From: Marihabitans asiaticum
GTDB taxonomy: Bacteria > Actinomycetota > Actinomycetes > Actinomycetales > Dermatophilaceae
DNA: 64,000 nucleotides
Direction of reading: 5' to 3'
Assembly (NCBI RefSeq): GCF_007828725.1
Contig: NZ_VIUW01000001.1
Span: 558,001 to 622,000 of the forward strand
In this document: piece by piece, positions 47,294 through 57,553 of the stretch
How the letters are laid out: each line of letters opens with the position of its first letter
Numbering within the stretch: the stretch's first letter is position 1
Notes under the pieces: model-generated
What the model was told of the DNA's origin: nothing
The model's input: the letters and a program-made list of their open reading frames with translations, nothing else
The model's database searches: none
Program-made: the position numbers and the translations under genes

Positions 47294-48133
47294 TCAGTAC
47301 GTTCCCGCCAGATAACGGTGCGTAAGCAGACTTGTGCACCCTCCCGACTTCTGGTTATTCCACAGATACGAGGAGGATCCGTTTGCCTTGCCTACCACTT
47401 CGGTGTTGTTGTACTTGTTGTACGTATCGATGGTCGCGCAGAACTTTCCGTTCCGGAAGTTTCGGTAGGCGCTCGACTTACTGTATGCGCAGTAGAGGGG
47501 ATGCGACCACGAGTCGCCAATCCGCGTCCAACCGCTTGGCTTGAACCAGTTATCTGCGGCTGTTGGCGAATGACTGGTCACGCAGGAACCATTGTAGTTC
47601 CATGACGTAGTGACCTTGGTCCACGTCACATCGATGCCCGGAGGGTCCTCAAACCAAGACGTCGTCTGTGCGCGACGCGAAGCGGCGGGAGCCATTCCCG
47701 TGTCGGCTGACCCGGAGTCCGGCGCTTCTGTGGGCGAGCTCTCGAGCTGCGGCGCTCCAACCTCACGATAGTGCTCATCTTCGATGGCACGTGCTGTAGC
47801 GGCTGTAACCCTTCGCTCTGCGACCTTGCGCTGACATGACTTGGCGTTGTAGGCGATTTCGACGCCTTCAATCAGCCCCTCGTCCCCGCTCATTTCCATT
47901 GAGGAGGAGAAGGAGCACTTACCATCTCTGTCGAGTTCGCCGTCCTCAGAGCGCACGGTGAATTCGGATGGAAGTTCCCGGTCGTAGTACGTCCATGAGC
48001 CGTCTTGTCTCACGTCGAACCCACTAGGAACCATCTTCTGGGTCGAGGGTTGGCTAGCGGCGATTGCGGTATTGCTAAGTAGGGCTGTGCAGGTAATGGC
48101 TACCCCTGCCCCCACCATACGAATGAAATTCAT
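47294..48133 (-). CDS. Secreted protein of unknown function, element cargo
   Basis: The 279-aa product has a clear signal peptide (hydrophobic core, cleavage near AIAA, residue about 25). Its mature C-terminal part has Cys pairs and many Trp, Tyr, Ser and Asn residues (TTSWNYNGSCVTSHS, WSHPLYCAYSKSSAYRNF, NKYNNTEVVGKANG), looking like an exported beta-rich domain with disulphides. I recognise no family. Base use is visibly more A/T-rich than the chromosome, so it was probably acquired separately. It forms a pair with the membrane protein downstream. Confidence 0.7.
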   Translation of the reverse strand: MNFIRMVGAGVAITCTALLSNTAIAASQPSTQKMVPSGFDVRQDGSWTYYDRELPSEFTVRSEDGELDRDGKCSFSSSMEMSGDEGLIEGVEIAYNAKSCQRKVAERRVTAATARAIEDEHYREVGAPQLESSPTEAPDSGSADTGMAPAASRRAQTTSWFEDPPGIDVTWTKVTTSWNYNGSCVTSHSPTAADNWFKPSGWTRIGDSWSHPLYCAYSKSSAYRNFRNGKFCATIDTYNKYNNTEVVGKANGSSSYLWNNQKSGGCTSLLTHRYLAGTY

Positions 48134-48189
48134 GACCTAGCCCCTGTCAAATGAAATTACACTGCCCCCCCCCGGCGGCGTCGGGTGCT

Positions 48190-49403
48190 CATGAGGTTAG
48201 ACCTGTGTGGGGTGCGGCGTCTATACCGGTGCATGAGAACCTCGGCCTGGTTGTCCCCACGAGGTGCCGTCCTTTGGTGGCTCTTCCTATCTGAGGTGGG
48301 GGTGGTTGAGTCCGCCGCCGATGAGAAGCATGCGTAGCCGGTAGTGTTCGCGGTTGCGGAAGCCGCGGGCGATGCGGCGGTGGAGCTCGATGAGGCCGTT
48401 GATCGCCTCGGTGCCGCCGTTGTTGGCGCGGCCGGTGTCGAAGTAGGCCAGGAACGCCTCGCGCCTCTGCTTCAGGGTCTTCCCGAGTCGCTTGATCTCG
48501 GGGATCGGACAGGTCGGCAACGACCGGATGAGGTCCTCCGCGATACGCCGCCCCTCGAGCGGGCTCGTGGCCTTGTAGGCAGACCGGAGCTTCTGCGCGC
48601 ACAGCCACGCCACGAGGACCTCGTCGTGGCGTTCGTCGACCGCGATCGCCCGGTCCAGCCGGGCGCGTTGCCGGTCGGTGAGCTTCTCGGCACCGCAACG
48701 CAGGATCGTGCGGATCCCGTAGAGCGGGTCGTGTTTGCGGCCACGGTGGCCGTGGATCTCTTGTTGGACCCGGCGGCGGACCTCGTCGACGGCTTGGGTG
48801 CCGAGCTTGACGACATGGAACGCGTCGAGCACGGCGGTCGCGTCTTCGAGCTGGTCGTCGATGGCGTTCTTGTAGCCGTGGAACGGGTCCAGGGTCGCGA
48901 CCTCGACACCGTTCTTGAAGCCTTCGCCACGCTCGTCGAGCCAGTCACTGTAGGCCTTCCCAGACCGGCCGGGGACCAGGTCGAGCAGCCGCGCTCTTGG
49001 CTTGCCGGACTCGGGATCCGGAGTCAGATCGACCATCCCGGTCAGCTGCTTGGGGCCACGGCCGCCGTCTTCGATGGGGAACTCGCTGACGTGGTGCCAC
49101 ACGTGCTCGTCCACGCCGAGGCGCTTGACGCCGGCGAACCGGGTCTCGTCGTCGGCCATCTCCTGCAGCAGCGGCTCGATCGAGGTCCACACCGTGTTCC
49201 AGGTCGTCCCCAGCTGCCGGGCGATCCCGGAGATGCTCGCGTGTTCGCGACGGATCTGGTTGACCGCCCACCAACACGCCCGCGTGGTCAACAACGCCCG
49301 CGGCGCCGCGACCTCGGGGTCCTGCTCGGTGAACACCTTGGTCGGGCATGACGGCTCCTCGCAACGCCAGGTCCGCTTGCGCCACACCAACTTCCGTGCC
49401 GGG
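48190..49403 (-). mobile_element. ISL3-family insertion sequence, 5' end lost
   Basis: The remnant runs from about 48190 (end not defined; a 9-C run at 48165-48173 lies just outside) to the junction with traB at 49391-49404. Its transposase lacks the N-terminal zinc-finger start and no left inverted repeat is visible at the junction. Confidence 0.7.
48287..49403 (-). pseudogene. ISL3-family transposase, N-terminally truncated
   Basis: About 370 codons remain. They include LVWRKRTWRCEEPSCPTKVF (end of the zinc-finger part), a helix-turn-helix (ISGIARQLGTTWNTV), and the ISL3 DDE core with GVDEHVWHH, LDPFHGYKNAID (Asp) and NGGTEAINGLI (Glu). An open frame continues to 49501, but the extra codons are antisense to traB, so the apparent N-terminus is an artefact of the junction. 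The first Cys pair of the family is missing. Confidence 0.82.
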
Positions 49404-50054
49404 TGGGTACAGGTGTGGGCGCTGGATCCCAAGGGCGGCATGGAGCTCGGCCTCGGTCGTGGCTGCTTCGCCCGGTTCGAGGGCGGTGACCCCGAGGCCA
49501 TGTGTGCGCTGCTAGAGGAAGCAGTGAGGGTGAAGGACCGGCGTGCTCGCCACCTCGCGGCGACAGGTCAGCGGGTCCACCGTCCCTCGCCGTTGGACCC
49601 GCACTTGGTGATCGTCGTGGACGAGTTGGCGACCCTGACGGCGTTTGCTGAGCGGGCTGTGACGCGCCGGATCGACCAGTCTCTGGGGCTGCTCCTGACT
49701 CAGGGTCGTGCGGTGGGCATCTCGGTGGTCTCTGCGGTGCAGGACCCCGGTAAGGACGTGGTGACCTGGCGGGACCTCTTCCCGACCCGGATCGCTCTTC
49801 GGCTCGATAACCCGATCCAGGTCGACATGGTGCTGGGTGATGGAGCCCGCGACATGGGCGCTCGTGCCGATGAGGTCTCCGAGCTGACGCCGGGCGTTGG
49901 TTTCGTCCGCGTTGAGGGAACCAGAGCGATCCGGCGCGTCCGCGCTTCGTACCTCACGGATGAGGACGTGCAGCGCCTGGCGTCGGGCATCCCTGCGATG
50001 ACACCGCTCGGTGGGTCGGACGTTCCTGGAGAGGACGAGGGGGCGGCGGCATGA
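49404..50054 (+). pseudogene. TraB/FtsK-like DNA translocase, C-terminal fragment
   Basis: The 216 remaining codons begin WVQVWALDPKGGMELG, the segment just after Walker A in TraB-type translocases of actinobacterial conjugative elements. They continue through Walker B (LVIVVDELATL) and RRIDQSLGLLLTQGRAVGISVV. Walker A and the membrane part are missing, lost at the ISL3 junction. TraB moves double-stranded DNA between mycelia or cells, so loss of the ATP-binding loop ends conjugation. Confidence 0.85.
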
Positions 50055-50440
50055 CTCGCGCCAAGACCGGCACCAGCGACGGCCAGGCGGTGATGCAGCG
50101 GCTGTACGGCGTCCCTGTCGAGGGGGTCCGTTGCTCGTCGCCGTTGCGGTCGCGGTTGATGACGTGGGCGTGGCGGCTGAGGGGTCGATGCACGGGTGCC
50201 CCGGCGTTCGGTCGGTGGTGGTTCGCGCCCGAGGGCAGCAAGGCCAACGCCCGAGCGCGTCGCTTGTGCGCCTCCTGCCCGGTCCGCCAGCTCTGTCTGG
50301 CCTCGGCGCTGCTGCACGGGGAGGAGTTCGGTATCTGGGGAGGTCTTGGTCCTCGTGAACGGCTACCGCTGGTTCGTCGTCTGCGGGACGGTGCTCGGCT
50401 GGACGACCTCCTCGAGGATTGGTCGGCAGGGGCCGCGTGA
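50051..50440 (+). CDS. WhiB-family Fe-S regulator on the element
   Basis: The 129-aa product has the WhiB cluster ligands: a single Cys (GRCTGAP), then CASCPVRQLC (C-x2-C-x5-C), followed by the GIWGGLGPRER turn and a basic tail. WhiB proteins bind a [4Fe-4S] cluster and sigma-A. It overlaps traB by 4 nt and repSA by 1 nt, so it belongs to the transfer-replication operon and probably controls the element. Confidence 0.88.
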   Translation: MTRAKTGTSDGQAVMQRLYGVPVEGVRCSSPLRSRLMTWAWRLRGRCTGAPAFGRWWFAPEGSKANARARRLCASCPVRQLCLASALLHGEEFGIWGGLGPRERLPLVRRLRDGARLDDLLEDWSAGAA

Positions 50441-51939
50441 TGACCCGGCCCGGATCCGCCTTCGCGGGGTATGACGAGAACGCGCCGCTGGATGCGCCCG
50501 TGCTCGCCGACCCCGCCCAGGTGGTCGGGCTGCTCGACCGTTTCCGCGACGGGTCGATGAGCGACTTCACCGACACCCTCGCTGCCGTGCACAACTGCGC
50601 CCGCCCGATCCGGCTCGCCGGCTCCTCGCAGACGGTCGATGTTGCGACGGGCGAGGTGCTCGACTCGTTCAGCTCCGAGTCCCTGCCGCTCGGTGTGCTC
50701 CACCGCCCGTGCGGCAACCGTCGCGCCCACATCTGCCCGGCGTGCTCGCGCACCTACGCCCGCGACACCTTCGCGCTGATCCATGCCGGGGTCGCCGGAG
50801 GCAAGAGCGTGCCCGAGGTTGTTGCGGACAACCCGCTGCTCTTCGTCACGCTCACCGCCCCTTCGTTCGGGCACGTCCACGGCCACCGCAAGGGCCGGGC
50901 CTGCCGACCGCGACGGGCCGACGACCGCACCCGGTGCCTGCATGGTCGCCCGCTGTGGTGCTCCCTTCGCCACGGCGAGGACGACCCGGCCAACGGCGCG
51001 CCCCTGTGCCCGGACTGCCACGACACGACCTCGGCAGCGATGTGGCAGTGGCACGCCCCCGAGCTGTGGCGACGCTTCACCATCGCCCTGCGCAGGCTCC
51101 TGGCGCACCGGCTCACGATCCCCGAGTCGCGTCTCGGTGAGGTCGCGTCGATCCAGTACGCGAAGGTGGCCGAGTATCAATCCCGGGGGCTGATCCACTT
51201 CCACGCGCTGATCCGCCTTGACGGTCCCGCCCGTGACGGCATCGGCTCTCCCGCCCCAGCCGGTCTCGACGGGCATGCCCTGGCAGACCTGGTGACTCAG
51301 GCCGTGCCGACCGTGACGGTCACTGCCGAGCCGGTCGATGCGTCCGACGAGAGCCGGGTGCTCGCCTTCGGCTCACAGGTCGATGCTCGGGTGGTCCGGG
51401 ACGGGTTCCGAACCGACGACCCGGACGGGCCGCTGACTCCTGGGCAGGTCGCTGGCTACCTCGCCAAGTACGCCACCAAGGACGCCTCTGGTCTGCACGG
51501 TGAAGGACAGCGCCGCCCTCACATCACCGCCCTTCGCCGGACCTGTCACGACCTGGCCGAGCGAGCCGCCCGCCACCATGACCCCGCGCACGACTACCAG
51601 CGGATGGGGAAGTGGGTGCGCTGTCTGGGCTTCCGTGGCCACTTCGGCACGAAGTCACGGCGCTACTCGGTGACCCTCGGTGCCCTGCGTCGCGCCCGTG
51701 CTCGCTGGCAGGCACTGCACGCCGACGCGGTCCGCACGGGGCAGCCCCTGGACACCCGCGACCTCGAAGCCCGCCTGCTGGCCGACGATGCCGAGGAGAC
51801 CACCCAGGTCATCGGCTCCTGGTCCTACGTCGGCACCGGGTGGCGCGACAACGCCGAAGAAGCCCTCGCGATCGCGGCTGCGACCCGTGCCCGTGAGTAC
51901 GACCAGTGGAAGGCCGAGCAGCACCGCACCACACCGTGA
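50440..51939 (+). CDS. RepSA-type rolling-circle replication initiator (HUH)
   Basis: The 499-aa product has a zinc-finger-like N-terminus (CGNRRAHICPACSRTYARD), FVTLTAPSFGHVHGH, the HUH pair in RGLIHFHALIRLDG and the catalytic-Tyr region GYLAKYATKDASG. This is the initiator of AICEs such as pSAM2, which nicks the double-strand origin. The ATG overlaps the whiB stop (TGATG). Only the excisionase remnant lies between it and int. Confidence 0.9.
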   Translation: MTRPGSAFAGYDENAPLDAPVLADPAQVVGLLDRFRDGSMSDFTDTLAAVHNCARPIRLAGSSQTVDVATGEVLDSFSSESLPLGVLHRPCGNRRAHICPACSRTYARDTFALIHAGVAGGKSVPEVVADNPLLFVTLTAPSFGHVHGHRKGRACRPRRADDRTRCLHGRPLWCSLRHGEDDPANGAPLCPDCHDTTSAAMWQWHAPELWRRFTIALRRLLAHRLTIPESRLGEVASIQYAKVAEYQSRGLIHFHALIRLDGPARDGIGSPAPAGLDGHALADLVTQAVPTVTVTAEPVDASDESRVLAFGSQVDARVVRDGFRTDDPDGPLTPGQVAGYLAKYATKDASGLHGEGQRRPHITALRRTCHDLAERAARHHDPAHDYQRMGKWVRCLGFRGHFGTKSRRYSVTLGALRRARARWQALHADAVRTGQPLDTRDLEARLLADDAEETTQVIGSWSYVGTGWRDNAEEALAIAAATRAREYDQWKAEQHRTTP

Positions 51940-52019
51940 CCGCGTGCAAGGTCGGGCGCTTCCTGCGCTATCGAGAGAGCGTCGTCATCGCCTGGCTCGA
52001 TGACCAGACCGCTGCCTGA
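51936..52019 (+). pseudogene. Excisionase remnant (last 27 codons)
   Basis: GTG at 51936 overlaps the repSA stop and opens 27 codons: VTACKVGRFLRYRESVVIAWLDDQ and a short tail. The segment VGRFLRYRESVVIAWLDD is the C-terminal half of a MerR/HTH_17-type excisionase as found between repSA and int in AICEs. The N-terminal helix-turn-helix half is absent. Confidence 0.75.
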
Positions 52020-52022
52020 GTC

Positions 52023-53213
52023 ATGGGTTTCGAGCGGTTGGAGCCGGGGGAGTGGGGCGACTTCCACTTCATCCGTGTCGCACGGGCGAAGGGGGTGCGT
52101 TACCGGTGCCGTGCCCGGTTCTGTGGATTCGACGGTCGCGTCCGGCTGGTCGAGAGGCAGGGACGGACGAAGAAGGCGGCACGGGAGTCCTTGGAGTCAG
52201 CCTTGGCGGATCTTGCCTCGGAGGAGCAAGGCACGCTCTCGCGCTCGGACACCTTTGATGACGCCGTGCGGGCGTGGCTGGACGACCTCGAAGCTCTCGT
52301 GCGCCTCGACGAACGCTCACCCTCGACGGTCGCGACGTACCGCCACGCCTGGCAGAAGCACGTCTCGCCCGCGATTGGTGGACTGCGGCTCTCGCAGGTC
52401 AGCGTGCCGGTCGTGGATCGCCTGCTGCTGCGGCTGCACGGTGAGGTGGGTCCGGCGACGGCTCGCACCTCGCGGGCGATCATCTCTGGGGCGATGGGGC
52501 GTGCCGTGCGTGAGGGTGCGGTGCCTCTGAACCCGGCTCGTGACGTGCGGCGTCTGTCCTCGCGGCCCAAGCGGCAGCCTCGGGCGATGACCGAGGAGGA
52601 ACGCGCCGCATGGTTCGTGGCCCTGGCCGCTGACGAGGAGGCGGTCAGTCGGGACTTGCCCGAGCTGACGTCGTTCATGCTGGCCACCGGGTTGCGGATC
52701 GGGGAGGCCCTGGCGGTGATCTGGTCCGAGATCGACCTCGATACCGGCACGGTCAACGTGACCTCGACCCTCATCCGGGTGACCGGGCAGGGGCTGATCC
52801 GCAAGCGCACGAAGTCGGAGGCGGGGCAACGTCCGCTCATCCTGCCGTCGTGGTGCGTGAGCATGCTCCGTCGTCGTGAGGCGTTGGGCGTCGGCCCGGA
52901 TGAGCCGGTGTTCGGCTCGGAGCGGGGAACCTTCCGCGACCCGCGCAACGTCTCCCGCTGGTTGGCCGAGGCCAGGACGAAGGCCGGCTTTGACTGGGTG
53001 ACCTCGCACGTGTGGCGCAAGACGACGGCGAGCATCCTCGACGGGCACGGGATCAGCGCCCGGATCATCGCGGATCAGCTCGGCCACTCGCGGGTGTCCA
53101 TGACCCAGGACGTGTACCTCGGTCGGCGCTCGGTGGACCCTCGTGTGGTGACCGCGTTGGAGCTGGTAGCACCGCCGCTCCTGGGTTCACGCGATGACCT
53201 CAGCGATGACTAA
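52023..53213 (+). CDS. int: Tyrosine-recombinase integrase of the element
   Basis: The 396-aa product has an AP2-like arm-binding N-terminus (GVRYRCRARFCGF), a core-binding domain (STVATYRHAWQKHVSPAIGG) and a catalytic domain with Arg in TGLRIGEAL, His-x-x-Arg in SHVWRKT, LGHSRVSMTQ and nucleophile Tyr in QDVYLGR. All catalytic residues are seen, so the enzyme looks active. It ends 42 bp before attR, the usual AICE position. Confidence 0.95.
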   Translation: MGFERLEPGEWGDFHFIRVARAKGVRYRCRARFCGFDGRVRLVERQGRTKKAARESLESALADLASEEQGTLSRSDTFDDAVRAWLDDLEALVRLDERSPSTVATYRHAWQKHVSPAIGGLRLSQVSVPVVDRLLLRLHGEVGPATARTSRAIISGAMGRAVREGAVPLNPARDVRRLSSRPKRQPRAMTEEERAAWFVALAADEEAVSRDLPELTSFMLATGLRIGEALAVIWSEIDLDTGTVNVTSTLIRVTGQGLIRKRTKSEAGQRPLILPSWCVSMLRRREALGVGPDEPVFGSERGTFRDPRNVSRWLAEARTKAGFDWVTSHVWRKTTASILDGHGISARIIADQLGHSRVSMTQDVYLGRRSVDPRVVTALELVAPPLLGSRDDLSDD

Positions 53214-53255
53214 GCGGGTTCCGAGGGGGCGGCCGGGGATGAGAAGCCCTGAAAA

Positions 53256-53295
53256 TGGAGCTGGAGAAGGGACTCGAACCCTCAACCACCTGTTT
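53256..53295. repeat. attR: 40-bp repeat inside tRNA-Thr
   Basis: Identical to 45543-45582. It covers the tRNA 3' half from the acceptor end through the anticodon-stem start, so the intact tRNA is rebuilt on this side by the chromosome. Confidence 0.93.
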
Positions 53296-53331
53296 ACAAG
53301 ACAGGTGCGCTACCGATTGCGCCACTCCAGC
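53259..53331 (-). tRNA. tRNA-Thr (anticodon TGT)
   Basis: The acceptor arms GCTGGAG and CTCCAGC pair. The D-arm reads GCGCAATCGGTAGCGC, the anticodon loop CTTGTAA gives TGT, and the T-arm contains GGTTCGAGTCC. Length is 73 nt, with the CCA not encoded. It is the integration site of the AICE. Confidence 0.93.
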
Positions 53332-53401
53332 GGGCGCACCGAGAAGCACGCGGTGCGCATCGACGATCCTACGAGACTGAGGGCGGACCCTCGCCCCGCT
53401 C

Positions 53402-54100
53402 CTACGGGGTCGGTGTCTGGTCCGCCGGGTCGAGGACGGTCCGCATCCGGTCGCGCTGGAAGCCGTGGTCGATGCCCCACAGAACCGCCTGGGTCCGCGA
53501 GCTGACGCCCATCGTGCGATAGGCCGCTCGGGTGTAGGACTTCACCGAGTTGATGCTGAGGTAGGTCCGACGGGCGATCTCCTGGTTGCTCAAGCCCTCC
53601 GTGATGAGGGCGACCACCTCGGACTGGCGGGCGGTGAGGCCCTCGGCCTTGCCGGGCCACCCACCCTCGTGCTGCCCCTCGTCCTCGGCCTCCCCCTGGG
53701 TTCGCAGGTCGAAGAGCTCCTCGCCGGCGTGCACCCGCTCCAGGGCGGCGACGAGCTCTGCCGCCCCGAGGGACTTCGGCAGCACCGCGCAGACGCCGAG
53801 GCGCCGCGCTGAGTCGACCACGGCGTCGTCCACCACCCAGGTGTAGAGCACGGTGCGCTCGACGCTGGGGTCACGGACGATCCACTCGCACTGGTCGTCG
53901 AGGACCGAGGGCATGGAGTAGGAGTCGTAGAGCGCGATGTCCACCGTGGAGCGCACCGGTAGCGCGGAGTCGAGCTCGACCACCGCGAGCCGCTCCGCGT
54001 ACGGCTCGAGCATCGCCGCGAGGCCACGGACCACGAGCTCGTGGTCGTTGACGACGGCGACACGCACGGCAGCGGGTTCGGTGCTCAGGGTCCTGGGCAT
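53402..54100 (-). CDS. LuxR/NarL-type response regulator
   Basis: The 232-aa product has a receiver-like domain (VAVVNDHELVVRGLAAML, phospho-acceptor Asp in ALYDSY, Lys in VLPKS) and a C-terminal LuxR helix-turn-helix (LTARQSEVVALITEGLSNQEIARRTYLSINSVKSYTRA). No kinase gene is adjacent. TAGGTT (54112-54107) lies 6 nt before the ATG, a leaderless start. It is divergent from the catalase gene, so it may control it. Confidence 0.88.
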   Translation of the reverse strand: MPRTLSTEPAAVRVAVVNDHELVVRGLAAMLEPYAERLAVVELDSALPVRSTVDIALYDSYSMPSVLDDQCEWIVRDPSVERTVLYTWVVDDAVVDSARRLGVCAVLPKSLGAAELVAALERVHAGEELFDLRTQGEAEDEGQHEGGWPGKAEGLTARQSEVVALITEGLSNQEIARRTYLSINSVKSYTRAAYRTMGVSSRTQAVLWGIDHGFQRDRMRTVLDPADQTPTP

Positions 54101-54261
54101 AGGGGCAACCTACTGCGTGCTCCCGAAACGCCAGGTGAGCAAGCTAAGGGGGTACACCCCAAGGTGGGTGCTCTTCTCTGGCACAAGCCCGAGCCCTCCG
54201 TGCAATGGTGGCCGTAGGGCGCGTACCCCGTCCGCCCTTGACGACCCGGAAGGGAAGCTGC

Positions 54262-56355
<2,094 letters not shown>

Positions 56356-56371
56356 GAGAGAGAGACACACC

Positions 56372-57553
56372 ATGAGAGCACTCACCTGGCATGGCAAGCG
56401 CGACGTCCGCGTCGAAGAGGTCCCCGACCCCCGGATCGAGGAGCCCACCGACGCGGTGATCAAGGTGACCTCGACCGCGATCTGCGGCTCCGACCTCCAC
56501 CTCTACGAGCCGCTCGGCCCGTTCCTGTCGCCTGGCGACATCCTCGGTCACGAGACGATGGGTGTCGTCGAGGAGGTCGGGTCGGAGGTCACCCACATCA
56601 AGCCGGGCGACCGGGTCGTCGTCCCGTTCAACATCTCCTGCGGCCGCTGCTGGATGTGCGAGCGCGGCTACACCGCCCAGTGCGAGACGACCCAGGTCCG
56701 CTCGCAGGACAAGGGGGCCGCGCTCTTCGGGTACACCGAGCTCTACGGCTCGGTCCCGGGCGGGCAGGCGGAGTACCTGCGCGTGCCGCAGGCCCACTTC
56801 GGCCCGGTCCCGGTGCCCGAGGGGGCTCCGGACGAGCGCTGGCTCTACCTCTCCGACATCCTGCCCACCGCCTGGCAGGGAGTGGCATGGGCCGAGGTCG
56901 CCGAGGGTGACAGCCTGGCGGTCTTCGGGCTCGGTCCGGTCGGTCTGCTGGCCACCCGGATCGCCCACCAGCGAGGGATCCGGGTCATCGGTGTCGACCG
57001 GGTGCCCGAGCGCCTCGCGGCGGCTCAGGCGCACGGCGTCGAGGTGCTCGACATGCGCGAGGTGGACGACGTGCCCTCGGCGATCTTCGACCTCACCGAC
57101 GGTCGGGGCGCCGACGGGACCCTGGACGCGGTCGGCATGGAGGCCCACGGCAGCCCGGTCTTCGAGACCGCGATCAAGGGGGTCGGGCTCATCCCCGACG
57201 CCGTGGCCAAGCCGATGATGAAGACCGCCGGGATCGACCGGCTCGCCGCGCTCAAGGGCGCCATCCGGGCGGTCCGCCGCGGTGGCACCGTCTCGGTCAG
57301 CGGTGTCTACGGAGGCATGGCCGACCCGATGCCGATGATGGAGATGTTCGACAAGGGCATCGCCCTGCGGATGGGTCAGTGCCACGTGCGTCACTGGGTC
57401 AACGACATCGTCCCGGTGCTGCAGGAGAGCGCCGACGTGCTCGGCCTGGAGTCGCTGGCCACGCACCACCTCCCGCTGGAGGACGCGCCGCGCGGCTACG
57501 AGATGTTCCAGAAGAAGCAGGATGGGTGCGTCAAGGTCGTGCTCCAGCCGTGA
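56372..57553 (+). CDS. Zinc-dependent alcohol/formaldehyde dehydrogenase-like protein
   Basis: The 393-aa product is an MDR enzyme: catalytic-zinc Cys and His in AICGSDLHLYEP and LGHETMG, structural-zinc Cys residues in CGRCWMCERGYTAQC, and the dinucleotide motif FGLGPVGLLA. It resembles the glutathione-independent formaldehyde-dehydrogenase group, but length and the insertion around MKTAGIDRL leave the substrate open. It lies 16 bp after katE and overlaps the SDR gene by 4 nt. Confidence 0.85.
   Translation: MRALTWHGKRDVRVEEVPDPRIEEPTDAVIKVTSTAICGSDLHLYEPLGPFLSPGDILGHETMGVVEEVGSEVTHIKPGDRVVVPFNISCGRCWMCERGYTAQCETTQVRSQDKGAALFGYTELYGSVPGGQAEYLRVPQAHFGPVPVPEGAPDERWLYLSDILPTAWQGVAWAEVAEGDSLAVFGLGPVGLLATRIAHQRGIRVIGVDRVPERLAAAQAHGVEVLDMREVDDVPSAIFDLTDGRGADGTLDAVGMEAHGSPVFETAIKGVGLIPDAVAKPMMKTAGIDRLAALKGAIRAVRRGGTVSVSGVYGGMADPMPMMEMFDKGIALRMGQCHVRHWVNDIVPVLQESADVLGLESLATHHLPLEDAPRGYEMFQKKQDGCVKVVLQP

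Larger units (their letters stand above)
45543..53295. mobile_element. Decayed AICE (pSAM2-like integrative and conjugative element) in tRNA-Thr
   Basis: A 40-bp direct repeat bounds the element: 45543-45582 and 53256-53295. The right copy is the 3' part of an intact tRNA-Thr gene, the usual attachment site. Inside are, from right to left, a tyrosine integrase, a remnant excisionase, a RepSA-type initiator, WhiB, and part of a TraB/FtsK DNA translocase, in the order expected for AICEs such as pSAM2. Two insertion-sequence remnants and a truncated DUF262 gene show decay. About 7.75 kb. Confidence 0.9.

Noticed and set aside
48287-49501. Full-length 404-codon transposase
   Set aside because: The first 30 or so codons are antisense to traB; real ISL3 homology starts near 49391, so the gene is truncated.
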